Positions 32,187-42,301 of a stretch of 43,053 nt of DNA are shown piece by piece; the first letter of the stretch is position 1; every line of letters starts with the position of its first letter. The notes under the pieces are model-generated. The model was given only the letters and a program-made list of their open reading frames with translations, was not told the origin of the DNA and searched no databases. The position numbers and the translations under genes are program-made. This DNA comes from Paulinella micropora (Eukaryota > Cercozoa > Imbricatea > Euglyphida), in assembly GCA_009731375.1 (NCBI GenBank), contig BJOX01000049.1, positions 119,814-162,866 of the forward strand. The letters are read 5' to 3'.

Positions 32187-32830
32187 CCCTAACCCTAACC
32201 CTAACCCTAACCCTCACCCTAACCCTAACTTCAGTATGAGAAAGTTGGGAAAGTTGGGAAACTTTAACCCTAATCCCAACACTAACACTAACACTAACAC
32301 TAACCCTTACCCTAACCCTAACCCTAATGATAATTACAACTGTTATAGTATGTAAAACCCTAACCCTAACCCTAAACCTTATACTAACCCTAACCTAACC
32401 CTAACCCTAACCCTAACCCTGACCCTACCCCTGACCCAAACCCTAACCCTAACCCTAACCTAACACTAACCCTAACACTAACCCTAACCCTACAGAACCC
32501 TCACTCTAATGATATTTCTTTTCATAGAATAATTACAACTATATATTATAGTATGTAAAATGGGGGGGGGGGGGAGGTTAGGTTAACCTTCCCTTACAAA
32601 AACAATAAATATTGATGTGATATTATAGATTATCCATCCGGCCGGTATCAGTACTAGTAAAATATTAATATTGATGTGATATTTTATAGATATCGATTAT
32701 CACTACCCTAAGCCTAACCCTAACCCGAAACCTAACCCTAACCCTAACCCTAACTACTGGTAATGACATGTTCGTTGAAATAATTGCAACTGTTATAAAT
32801 TGGGGGGGGGGGGAAGGTTAGGGTGGACTG
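32187..32830. repeat. Interstitial telomere-type repeats in a higher-order pattern
   Basis: (CCCTAA)n tracts with variants (CACTAA, CCCTGA, CCCTCA) occur at about 32187-32230, 32262-32327, 32357-32500 and 32705-32755. They alternate with a unit containing AATTACAACT-TTATAGTATG, a G run and GGTTAGG, and with an ACAATAAATATTGATGTG unit (about 32603, 32662 and 32890). The orientation is C-rich on the plus strand. The degeneracy suggests an old internal telomere relic or subtelomeric satellite. Confidence 0.85.
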
Positions 32831-32979
32831 AAGGGTATGAGTGTGGCTTGGGAACACGGAACGTGTTCACGCACCTCCCTTAGAAAAACAATAAATATTG
32901 ATGTGGATAGATTATTACTACTTCGGCCGTTATCAGAACTAGAAAAAAAAGGAAATCGTCAAAAACAAGTGGCAACAAT

Positions 32980-33206
32980 GCGTCATTTCACAAATATCAG
33001 TGGGTGGGCCGTAAGGAAGACTGAAAAGTGAACGCTGCAGTGTTAATTACGGTAATAAATTAAGCTGGAACTATTTTATTTAGTTCCCGCTATTAGTTCC
33101 CGCTCCAAAATTTTAAACATTACAAATACAACACCTTCACCATCATATTTGATTTTTCACTCTAGTACAAAAGTGCTTAGAGCAAATTTTCCTGTTGTTT
33201 TTGAAT
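32980..33206 (+). repeat. YR element repeat A1
   Basis: Starts GCGTCATTTCACAAATATCA and ends just before the first gag ATG. Compared with A2 it contains an extra TTTATTTAGTTCCCGCTA-type insertion and about a dozen substitutions. Confidence 0.9.
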
Positions 33207-33219
33207 TTGGGAAATCGAG

Positions 33220-34458
33220 ATGTCAGCTGCAGCTGAACAAACGACCCCAAGGCCTACTAGGAAGCGCAGATCTCAACAGGGTGGTGACGACAACAAGACA
33301 AGCGCAGCCAGCAGCAGCAGCGGCAACAACGGAAGCGGCCCTGCATTCGGTAGGGAACGTGGCTACTTCAACTACTTTTGCTGCTACATCCAGTACTAGT
33401 CTGCCGGCCACTGTGCTTCCCGCGACTGGCTCGAGCGGTGCTGGAGCAGGTGGTAGCACTGGTAACACCCCCCATCTGCATCTGCTTCACCACTCAACCC
33501 TGTCAACCTATTTGGAGCACCATCGCTACACCAGCAGCAGACCGTGATAGGGCAAGGTACGACTACGACTACGACGACTGCTGCCACTATTCCACCTCGC
33601 GATCGCACCGACCCACCACTCCACTGTGCTGGACGCAAATACGATGGCAAGCATTGGAGATATGCTGCGCAACGCGATTAGGAAGGAGACGCGAGCGGTC
33701 ACTTGTGACTTCGCGAGGCTGACTAACAAGGTGCAGGGGATGATCCAAGCTACCAAGCAGGAATCGAGCCAGCGCGACTCGAAGCTGATCGACAAGCCAT
33801 CACACCGCCGTTACTTCGTCGTGGCGAAGATCATTTTGCAGATTCTGGAGAGCAGCGCATATGTGCGAAACAACGAGAAGTTGGCGGACGCTACCTCTAT
33901 GGCGAACGCTCTGGCCACGCTGGCTATGGATATGGGTGGCCCAAATCCAATACAGGTGGAAGATGCAGATGCCAAGATGCTACTGGTGGGTAAAAGCTAG
34001 TGATTGCGGACGAAGTGGCCCCGTATCTGGAGCCGATTCGCCCTACTACGACCAACTCGAGGGCGACCGACCCGCGTATACGTGGTGGACGTCAGAACCG
34101 TGGGGCATGCCATATCTGCGGATCCAACCAGCACTGGGCGAGAAGCTGCCCTCAGGATTCGTACGGCGCGAACTCTGCACAAGGGCAGAACTAGCAGCAG
34201 CATGGCCAGCAGCAGCAACCACTGGCGTGGCAAAGTGTCCCCGGTTTCATCCATCCGCAGCAAGGAGCAGCACCAGGGCCGCAAATCCAGTACGTGGCCC
34301 AACCTACACAAAGCATCATCACGCTTGCGCCTGCCATGCAGACCGCATACACCGTACAGCCCGCACGTACAGCCGTCATTTGCACTCACTGCAACAAACG
34401 CGGCCACACCGCCGAGCACTGCTGGACTTTGAATCCGAGCCTGCGCCCACAGCGTTCT
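33220..34458 (+). pseudogene. YR element gag-like region with two CCHC knuckles
   Basis: ATG at 33220 opens a low-complexity N-terminus rich in S, N and A, closed by TAG at 33397. Further gag-like sequence (DKPSHRRYFVVAKIILQILE) is in the frame 33626-34000. Two CCHC zinc knuckles follow in different frames: CHICGSNQHWARSC (34108-34148) and CTHCNKRGHTAEHC (34381-34422), both C-x2-C-x4-H-x4-C. The frame changes at least three times. Role: nucleocapsid-type RNA binding by family analogy. Confidence 0.75.
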
Positions 34459-34805
34459 AGCAACTGAGCTGTTACAGCCAATCGAAGTAAAATTGTCAGA
34501 CGACGCTTCACGCGCATGACCGGCACTACACAGCGCAACACGCGCATGACGTGCATCACGCTGTCACTGACTTAGGCTCGTTTTGTTATGTCATTAAATA
34601 CTAGTAGTATTTATTTCATTTGTTTATTTATTTAATTTTTTTCAAATTTGGTTAGGCAACACGTCACTGCAATTCACTAGATTTCCTTAAGATAGTACTT
34701 GTCACACTGCATCACGCCCCGATGGATTTAACACTATTGTGTCAGGCAAACGCTTCTATTTTCATACTTCATCGTGTGATTTATTAATAGTACTGATTCG
34801 CGATC

Positions 34806-36284
34806 TTGCCTTGTTATGACAGACAGCAACGGGTCCTCTTGCAAGGAAAGATTTCTGACTTCCTCCCTCACAAGGCACCGAAGTCCAAAGTATTTAAAGA
34901 CTACTCTCTGGACATGGTGTGTGTATGGTGCAAGAAGATTGATCATCTTGCATATTTTTGCCCATCAAGGCAGACCGTGCCGACGCCAGCGGACGAGGTA
35001 TCATACGTAACCTGGCTTCTGACAACACCACAAGTAGCTGTCGAACAGTATAGCTCGGGCTCGTTAGAGGAGGTCAAGCAGAAGATCTTGACGATGGGTG
35101 AGACATACAATAGAGGCAACCCGTGGGCAGACTCAAAGGACCCGGCACATGCAGTCAAGGCAAGGCTTGGGTTCTGGAAGGCAATAGGGGCGGACGCAGT
35201 GGTGCTATCATGGCTCGCATATGGTGTAGAACTCAGATTTGAGCGTGAGCCTCCAGCGACCGATTTTATGAACCACCCAAGTTACTTCGAGAACATTGCA
35301 TTCGTCGACGACCAAATTGACGACATGCTTACCCGTGGAGACGCGGTAGAAGTGAAGAGGGAGGAATGCATCATGATCGAGCCTCTCCAAGTGCTGGCTG
35401 ACCCAGCGGGAGTCAAGAAGACGAAGCTGTGCACTGACAAACGGTTCAGTAATTCCTTCCAAGCCAAGGCTCCTTTCACAATGGAGACGCTGGAAAAGGA
35501 CATTCAGATGGTACTCGACGGAGACAGCGGCACAAAGATGTTCGTGGTGGATCTGCAACGCGCGTTTTATTCCATTCCGCTTGCTAGGAAAAGTACACCA
35601 TACTCTGCCTTCAGACACAGGAGCAAAACCTATCAGAACAAGACGCTACTATATGGGTTCTGTTCTGCGCCGTTTTGGTTTGGGAAGATCATGAGGGTCG
35701 TCGTGAAGCTGATAAGGACCTTGAACTTGCCATCCATGCAATATGCAGACGACTTCCTATTCGCTGTCAAATTCCTACGCACCAACGATGGCATACCTAC
35801 GTTCATCAAGACGCTGTTTGCCTACCTTGGTCTTCCCACTTCCGAGAAGACGCAGTGGGAACCCTTGGACGAGGTACAATACTTGGGATACGTCATCAAC
35901 AGCAAGGACTTGTGGATGGGAGTGCTGAACGACAAGAGGGAAAGACTACTCAAGTCTATCCTCCAGCCCCTGGCGGACGTGCATTCCGCACAAAGGGCTT
36001 CGGTCCAGCAACTGCACTCAACTGCATCTGCGTTGATCAGTCTCAAGCTGGCGCTCTCCAACGCACAGCTGATGACTCGGGAAATGATGGCGACTGTCAA
36101 CGCAGCCAACAGAATCGAGAGGAGAAGTGTCACTACACAGGTCCGAACGGAGCCAAGAACTGCAGTACTGGCTTCACATCCTGAGGGATCCTGCCAAATG
36201 CAGACGTGTAATATTTCAACCTCGACAGGACGTCGAGTTGAGGGTGGATGCGGGCGAGTTCGCGGTTGGGGGCCATGTACTTGA
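34806..36284 (+). pseudogene. YR element reverse transcriptase
   Basis: A 492-codon open frame, starting at a TTG as written. The N-terminus contains a CCHC motif (CVWCKKIDHLAYFC). The RT shows LCTDKRFSN, MFVVDLQRAFYSIPLA, LLYGFCSAPFWFGKIM and the catalytic YADD at 35742-35753, then EVQYLGYVI of the thumb. The sequence after about residue 440 is out of frame with the RNase H. The true start is unclear; an ATG at 34915 would cut into the knuckle region. Confidence 0.88.
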
Positions 36285-36543
36285 AGAAGACGTAACAATC
36301 CCTCTACCATCTGAATTGATCGGTACTTCGTCGACGGAACGAGAGCTCTGGGCTGCGACTGTGATACCTCTCCATTTCAGATCCATCCTTCAGAATCGTA
36401 ATACAGTCCTTACTGTGTTCGACTCAGCTAACGCATTCATAGACCTGCAAAAAGGAGGGTCCAAGCGACCACACCTCACACGTCTTTGCAAGATGGTGGA
36501 CGACGTATATACAGGACAGCTCAACATACGAAACAAACTTTGA
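36127..36543 (+). pseudogene. YR element RNase H domain
   Basis: In a different frame from the RT: RVDAGEFAVGGHV, SSTERELWA and TVFDSANAFI supply the acidic residues of a retroelement RNase H in the usual order. The stop after NIRNKL at 36541 is another frame break. The continuing family motif VERANNTRADRNS is in a third frame. Confidence 0.82.
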
Positions 36544-36930
36544 GGCTGGGTCGAGAGAGCTAACAACACGAGGGCAGACAGAAACTCCAAGGCGCTGACC
36601 GCAGGCTTGACACACCTGACTGTCCATCCAGATGTCATGGGAAAGCTTACCGTACGTTGGCGCCTAGATGACCGCGACGTTTGGGCACCAAACTTTGGAC
36701 AAATAGGGTAGTCAGTCCTTCTTGCCATGAAATCCCGCAAAAGGGTTGCATTTGTACTTCCGCATTGGCCAGCCAGACCTTGGTGGCCACAGATTCTAGA
36801 ACATGCAAGAGATTCATTTAGTCTGCCACCCGCATCATACACTCTAGCTCCAACGTGGCACAAACACCCATATCACGTACACAGACCATCATGGCACATG
36901 CTTGCAGTGCTGTTTGATTTTACTCATTAA
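36544..36930 (+). pseudogene. YR element region between RNase H and recombinase
   Basis: The frame at 36544-36711 carries WVERANNTRADRNS and a HPDVMGKLTVRW block. The frame 36727-36930 carries VLPHWPARPWWPQIL, the P-x-W-P-x-x-W-W-P motif found after RNase H in DIRS- and Ngaro-like elements. No separate enzyme is evident. Confidence 0.65.
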
Positions 36931-36934
36931 AATA

Positions 36935-37912
36935 ATGTTACGCCCTGCAGGGACAGCAATACTAGATGACGACGAGATAGCGATCTGGGCAAGCCAAGCG
37001 GGCCGGAGAGACACCACAATGGAAACATACAAAGTCAAGTGGTGCGTGCAGCACGGGCGTATCTTCTTTCCTGCCTCCGACAAAACGATTGCGCACTATT
37101 TGAAATATATGTCGGAGAGTGGGTATGCACAGTCAACAATCACTGGCCACCTGGCTGCAATTAAATCCCAATACGCACTGCACACTAGTAACGACCCGAC
37201 CGAGAGTCTGCTAGTGCAATTGGCCAAACAGAGAGCGGTAGCAGAAGCTGTACCGGGGAGAGAGGGGAAATACCCCTTATTGAGGGACGACCTGCTCAAG
37301 ATACTACAATTACCATTGGTGACATGGAGGGTCTGCAGAGTCGCTACGTTAATCTTACTGCAGTGGATCTCAATGGCACGCGTCAGTAACATTGTAGCAT
37401 TGAAGGTATCGGACATCATGTTCCACCATACCATAATCGGGAACCGCCCGTGCGAGTACATGGTACTCAGGTTCGAGAAATTGAAAAACGCGGAAGGTGA
37501 GAAGCTTGTCTTTATCTGCCAAGGGAACCAATCATTCTGCGCTGTCATGTGGGTCAGAGCATACCTCAAATACATAAAGGACACATTCAAGGATTCATTC
37601 ACCGACAGCTCTCCTCTTTTCTTCAAGCTATCTGGCAACGCATTGGGACATCTGAGTGCTGGCACCCCATCAAGTCTCTTGAAAAAGAAAGTTGCTGCAA
37701 TTGGATTGGATCCAGCGATATACGCATCCCATTCAAATAGAATCGGGTCCGCGACTGAAGCTGCTCGTTTGGGAATGAGAATCTACGCAATAAGAATGCA
37801 AGGGCTGTGGTCAGACAAAAGTTCGTGCGTGTACAAATACCTGCGTGACATAAGCTTGGAAAGCAAGCTAACAAGCACACGCGTCTTACAGACCGGCGAC
37901 GTAATCAACTAA
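36935..37912 (+). CDS. YR element tyrosine recombinase
   Basis: The ATG at 36935 gives 325 residues with no frame break. An N-terminal SAM-like core-binding half (TMETYKVKWC, YAQSTITGHLAAI) precedes the catalytic half. The catalytic residues are R149 (MARVSNIVAL), H266 and R269 (SHSNRIGS), W292 (GLWSDKS) and the nucleophile Y300 (VYKYL; Y302 is the alternative). This enzyme would join a circular cDNA to the target without making target-site duplications. It is the one intact ORF of the element and overlaps the preceding gag-pol remnant frame by a few codons. Confidence 0.92.
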   Translation: MLRPAGTAILDDDEIAIWASQAGRRDTTMETYKVKWCVQHGRIFFPASDKTIAHYLKYMSESGYAQSTITGHLAAIKSQYALHTSNDPTESLLVQLAKQRAVAEAVPGREGKYPLLRDDLLKILQLPLVTWRVCRVATLILLQWISMARVSNIVALKVSDIMFHHTIIGNRPCEYMVLRFEKLKNAEGEKLVFICQGNQSFCAVMWVRAYLKYIKDTFKDSFTDSSPLFFKLSGNALGHLSAGTPSSLLKKKVAAIGLDPAIYASHSNRIGSATEAARLGMRIYAIRMQGLWSDKSSCVYKYLRDISLESKLTSTRVLQTGDVIN

Positions 37913-39102
37913 ATCGACCCTCTCTTACGCGAAAGCGGGTTTTTTATGACTCTCACGTGTCAGTTAATGATGGTGTACAGTATTGTCTGCATTGGAAGAG
38001 CAAAAACATTTTTTTAGTAAATATTGATTTGGAACACACTAGATTGACATACAGCTTGCGGATTTAGATCGTGTTGGGACGATATGATGTAAAACTGTAA
38101 CTCTGCCTATAGATACTATTGTGTAAGCACTACCACATGCTACTGTAACTGATAGAGTAGTATTGTGTGTCAAGTGTCAACCTTTGTAAAACAAAGTCAT
38201 ATACAGTCGCCTACTTTGTAGCTAAATACGTTTTACAAACATAACAGAGACCGGCACATGGGTCGATCATAGAAAAACGGGTGCTGCGTCGGTTCGATAC
38301 TATCAGTATGTCCTTACATGCATATCATAAGACAATCAACACCGAAAACGTAGGTGCTGACAGCATTTCGAAAAAACATGCAATTGCTCGCAAAATAACG
38401 CTAAACATTACAACATAAAACGACAACTACATACTATTAATTATCATTCTTACTACAACAACTAACGATGGTAAGGACACTATGATACATGTATTCGACT
38501 TCCAGCGACTTGACATCGGAGTTATTATCAATCACACGACAACCGCACACAAATCTGTACATTTTGACATCAAGAAGGATACAAACCCAACTAGAAGAAG
38601 GAAATTAGAGAGCTACACTCACGTAGACATGCACACTGGCAAACAGACACAAAAGGAAAAAGAGACGAAACCCAAAATATAGGCTCATAGCAGACAGCGA
38701 TACCACAGAGGCGGAGACACACAATGGTTGTGGAGGCTGAGGTCGGTATGGATCTGGTGGCTCTGCGAAAGAGGACAGCCCCCCCCTCTGCTATGCGGAC
38801 CTACAGCACACATGCAGTGACTGTGGTAACAAGGTCGCACTGGAAAGAACAGCGATACTGCTGGTGAAGCAGTCGTTCGACCACATAACACTCCCATAAA
38901 GGAAATTTCTGCAAGATGCACAAAAAATCTTAAGTCAGCAGACCGCCGTTACGTTTGCAAAACCGCCGTTACGTTGAGATCGCCTATATGCTGTAAGGTA
39001 CTTCCTTTTTGCCTAATGATTGTGGTATGATTCGGTAAAAATAAGGCAATCAGACTGGGATGATCGGAAAATTTTGACATTTGCAGTTAGAGGTCTTTAC
39101 TG
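37913..39102 (+). other. YR element 3' noncoding region
   Basis: About 1.2 kb without a supported gene. A GCGAAAGCGGGTTTTTTA sequence follows the recombinase stop, and CCGCCGTTACGTT is repeated twice near 38942-38975. A short open frame (38482-38682) has no recognised domain. Confidence 0.55.
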
Positions 39103-39176
39103 GACCTAGGAGAGAGGGGAGAAGCTCATGTTGTGTGTGCTGTGAAATGAGGTTTTTGCAAGCTTGCGCAGCAAAA
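39103..39176 (+). repeat. YR element repeat B1
   Basis: 74 bp from GACCTAGGAGAG to TTGCGCAGCAAAA, directly followed by A2. It recurs as B2 without visible differences. Confidence 0.95.
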
Positions 39177-39383
39177 GCGTCATTTCACAAATATCAGTGG
39201 GTGGGCCGTAAGGGAGACTGAAAAGTGAACGCTGCAGTGTTAATTACGGTAATAAATTAAGCGGGAACTATTGTTCCCGCTCCAAAATTTTGAACATTAC
39301 AAAGACAACCCCTTCACCCTCATATTTGATTTTTCGCTCTAGCACAAAGTGCTTAGAGCAAATTTTCCGGTTGTTTTTTGAAT
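39177..39383 (+). repeat. YR element repeat A2
   Basis: The internal copy of A1. It contains a perfect hairpin GCGGGAAC-TATT-GTTCCCGC that is disrupted in A1 by an insertion. Confidence 0.92.
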
Positions 39384-39611
39384 AATTCCACCCACCCACC
39401 CATCTTTTACATATCTTTTCGCTTGGGTGGTGGTGGTGAGAAAAGGGTGGAAAGCAAAATACACACACACATTACACCACACACATATACATCATTATAG
39501 CATAATCACGCCTCATGCCTACCATCTTCAAGCATATTCACGCATATTCATGTACATCGTCATACATATAACGACATGCACCACCTAGGTCTTGTGTTTT
39601 TTAAAAACAAA

Positions 39612-39685
39612 GACCTAGGAGAGAGGGGAGAAGCTCATGTTGTGTGTGCTGTGAAATGAGGTTTTTGCAAGCTTGCGCAGCAAAA
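39612..39685 (+). repeat. YR element repeat B2, right terminus
   Basis: A second 74-bp copy of B1, ending CAGCAAAA before TGACCAATTC. It starts inside a palindrome of about 36 bp (CCTAGGTCTT...AAGACCTAGG, 39590-39625). Confidence 0.95.
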
Positions 39686-40400
39686 TGACCAATTCTACAG
39701 ATCTGTGAACCGATCTTTCGTGAGGGCGACAGAAGCTAAGCAGCTCTAAGCGACAACATGCAGGCTGCTTTGACAGCCTCGCGTGCGGGCCAACACCATG
39801 TCCTGACCGATTTTGTGGTCTCATGCCTTCCTTTTCCTTGTAACTTTTTCGCCTTTTCGCTTGAAGCTCCTTTCTTTCACTTCTTGTTTGTGAGTCTTTT
39901 ATCTTCATGGTCAAATGCTGTGTTGAGCTTAGGCCAGGTATGAAGGCAAGGAGCTGGGTGTCTACAATGAAAGTTTGGAAAATTCTGGTCGCAGTCACCA
40001 AGGACTGCAGGTCAGTTCAGACTGACGCAAAGAGGCATTACATCTGCAGTCAGGACTACAGCTAGTTTAAGACAGCGGAAGGGAAATTTTATGAAATGTT
40101 GGTGTTTGGTAAAGGTGAAAGTGGTGAATAAGTATGTGTGTACATGTATGTTTGTTTATGTGTCTGTGTGTCTGCCTGTCTGTGTGTCTGTGTCTCTCTC
40201 TCTCCCTCTTAGTTTCTCCTCTCTCTCTCCCTCTTAGTTTCTCTTCTCTCCTCTTTCTCCATCCTTCTCGGCACAGGTGAAAGTGATGAATAATTATGTG
40301 TGTGTGTTTGTTTATGTGTACATGTGTGTCTCTCTTTCTCTTAGTTTCTCTTCTTCCCTCTTTCTCTATCCTCGATTCTCTAATTCTCTTCCCATCCTCC
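39686..40400. other. Unique flank right of the YR element
   Basis: No recognised gene. A minus-strand frame (39615-40001) is lysine- and arginine-rich and overlaps B2, so it is probably fortuitous. From about 40085 there is a duplicated GGTGAAAGTG-TGAATAA module with GT and CT repeats. Confidence 0.45.
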
Positions 40401-40408
40401 CTTCCTCC

Positions 40409-40451
40409 CCCCCCCCCCCCCCCCCCCCCCCCCCACAACCANNNNNNNNNN
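40409..40451. repeat. Poly-C tract with 10-N gap
   Basis: A C run of about 26 nt ends in ACAACCA and the gap 40442-40451. Confidence 0.95.
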
Positions 40452-40739
40452 GGCACCACACACATCATGCCAACATACATCTAACACACATGCATCACTT
40501 TAATGCGGGACAACAAGACAATATAGCTAAGTATGCAATCAAGAGGTTTGGGGCCTGCAGAAGGGGCTATTTTGGTTGAATTCTTGATGGTCTATAAAGT
40601 TCAGTAAGATAAAATTTTGAAAAATGCATGTGCCAACACACATATATTGTTCATGATTCTTGCTTTTAGTCGAACGTCACACAAATTTTCATACATGCTA
40701 CTGAGCGGTAGCATTTGTGTGTGCATATGAGAGACATAG

Positions 40740-40740
40740 A

Positions 40741-40773
<33 letters not shown>

Positions 40774-40833
40774 NNNNNNNNNNACACTCAGAGAGAGAGA
40801 GAGAGAGAGAGACACACACACACACACACACAG
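40740..40833. repeat. (GT)n, 10-N gap, (AG)n and (CA)n
   Basis: A GT array runs into the gap 40774-40783; the next contig resumes with ACACTCAG, (AG)n and (CA)n. The same block recurs after the gap at 41011-41020. Confidence 0.95.
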
Positions 40834-40873
40834 AAAGAGAGAGCATTTATAATGCATGCTCGTGACCATGTAG

Positions 40874-41010
40874 GTTAACAAGATTCTGCGTGAGATAAAG
40901 CTGGGATTGAACAATATCGTAAATTCGGGTGCGCAAGCTATTGGCACGCGGGTAGCACGCTTCCAATCATGCTTTGTTTGTATGAGTGCAGGTGAACAAG
41001 GTGCTGCAAC
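40874..41010 (+). CDS. LRR-protein exons, first copy, cut by gap
   Basis: Exon a (40874-40951) follows a CCATGTAG acceptor and encodes 26 residues with the L-x-x-I-x-L-x-x-N-x-I pattern (LREIKLGLNNI, then SGAQAIG). A 40-nt intron (GTAGCAC...GTGCAG, 40952-40991) leads to exon b, interrupted by the gap after 19 bases. These are ribonuclease-inhibitor-type leucine-rich repeats as found in NLR-like and RanGAP-like proteins. The remainder of the gene is not in the window. Confidence 0.65.
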
Positions 41011-41020
41011 NNNNNNNNNN
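41011..41020. other. 10-N gap
   Basis: Separates the two copies of the LRR exon block. Confidence 0.99.
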
Positions 41021-41048
41021 TGTGTGACACTCAGAGAGAGAGAGAGAG

Positions 41049-41081
<33 letters not shown>

Positions 41082-41116
41082 GAGAGCATTTATAATGCAT
41101 GCTCATGACCATGTAG

Positions 41117-41318
41117 GTTAACAAGATTCTGCGTGAGATAAAGCTGGGATTGAACAATATCGTAAATTCGGGTGCGCAAGCTATTGGCACGCGGGTAGCA
41201 CGCTTCCAATCATGCTTTGTTTGTATGAGTGCAGGTGAACAAGGTGCTGCAACTTTTGTCGCTTGAAAACAATAAGATTGGTGCTGATGGAGCTAAGGAA
41301 ATCGCAGGAGCACTGAAG
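41117..41318 (+). CDS. LRR-protein exons, second copy
   Basis: Exon a' (41117-41194) and exon b' (41235-41318, 84 nt) repeat the first copy. Exon b' encodes exactly 28 residues (VLQLLSLENNKIGADGAKEI within it), the length of one RI-type repeat, and has a GTACCT donor. One exon per repeat, in phase 0, suits expansion by exon duplication. There is at least one base difference from the first copy upstream of exon a, so allelic contigs or a tandem duplication are both possible. Confidence 0.7.
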
Positions 41319-41369
41319 GTACCTGAAGAGCTAGGCCGATCGCCTGGCGCCTTCATCCCCAATGCCGTT

Positions 41370-41632
41370 GGTCCTCAAGTCGATGCTGCGAATACTATAA
41401 CATTCAATTTACTGTCAGAACTGATCATCATAACCTGTTATGGTTGATGAATCATGAACAGACGGGACGGCTGGCGCGGTGGCAAGCGTTCTTGTCTTGT
41501 TTCGATTTTACAATGGTCCATCTACCGGGAAAGCGAAATGTGGTCGCTGATAGCCTCTCTAGGCTAGAGTTTAACTCAGAAGTNNNNNNNNNNTTGGTCC
41601 TCAAGTCGATGCTGCGAATACTATAACATTCA
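41370..41632. repeat. Host sequence duplicated around a gypsy fragment and gap
   Basis: TTGGTCCTCAAGTCGATGCT, continuing to ACATTCA, occurs at about 41368-41406 and again at 41594-41632. Between the two are the 180-bp gypsy fragment and the gap 41584-41593. Confidence 0.9.
41404..41583 (+). pseudogene. 180-bp fragment of gypsy RNase H region
   Basis: It is collinear, with no difference I can see, with 1824-2003 of the gypsy pol ORF (from TCAATTTACTG to AACTCAGAAGT). The left junction has a TCA microhomology with the host sequence; the right side ends at the N gap. There is no LTR or target-site duplication of element type. Confidence 0.95.
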
Positions 41633-42301
41633 TACCGGCTAAAAGGACTTGTCCCTTTTGCCACCTTTTGCCACGGCAACTACTAAAAATATAGTGGCAA
41701 ATTCCGGTAAGTTTTATAAATTTATTTGATTATTTATGTGGAAACAGCATATCTAAGTAATAAAAATCAATTTTAAATGTTTTTTCAAGTTGCCAGGGTC
41801 ACTAGATCAGCGAAAATGTGGCAAAAACTAACAAATATTTTTACTCTTTATTTTGCCACTTATTTGCCACTTTCTTGCTGGATTTTTACTGTGATTTCCA
41901 CTCCTCAAGTTGAATTACATGATAAATTAATAAAAAATCAAATTTAAATTGAATTACATCATACAGCACAATTGTGCGGGTGGCACCAGTGACTTGAAAA
42001 TTAGTGATATTTGCCACTCATAATTTCACTAAGTCAATAATACATAAGTGGCCGAAACAAAATAAATCCTGCAGCGTTTGCTTCCTAATTCATTTAAACC
42101 ATCACGGAAAAGATAAATTTTAATTAATTTTAAATATTAATACTTGATTTATCATAGTCACTTAACTTTACCGGTGTTACTTACGGATACTATTAAAACA
42201 GTGTGTAAAATTCAAGTTATAATAAAGTCAAGTTATAATAAAGTCAGTTACTAGTTAAGGTCAGTTTAAATAAAGTGGAACAAAGAGATTTCACCAAATT
42301 A
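41633..42301. other. AT-rich DNA, no gene seen
   Basis: About 670 bp rich in A and T with recurring TTTGCCAC / GTGGCAAA motifs in both orientations. It lies downstream of the minus-strand ORF's stop and may include its 3' untranslated region. Confidence 0.5.

Larger units (their letters stand above)
32980..39685 (+). mobile_element. Tyrosine-recombinase retroelement, Ngaro/PAT-like, with split direct repeats
   Basis: The order is A1 (32980-33206), gag-like ORF region, RT, RNase H, tyrosine recombinase, B1 (39103-39176), A2 (39177-39383), B2 (39612-39685). A1/A2 are about 90% alike and B1/B2 (74 bp) look identical. The A1-ORFs-B1-A2-B2 arrangement is the split direct repeat of Ngaro- and PAT-type elements, which integrate with a tyrosine recombinase and not a DDE integrase. 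No methyltransferase of the DIRS type was seen. Several frameshifts lie in gag, between RT and RNase H, and after RNase H, so this copy is probably inactive, or else some shifts are sequencing errors. A 228-bp spacer between A2 and B2 departs from the simplest layout. Confidence 0.9.

Noticed and set aside
37920-37945. GCGAAAGC followed by a T run, resembling a bacterial terminator
   Set aside because: The context is a eukaryotic retroelement; the stem is too short to matter.
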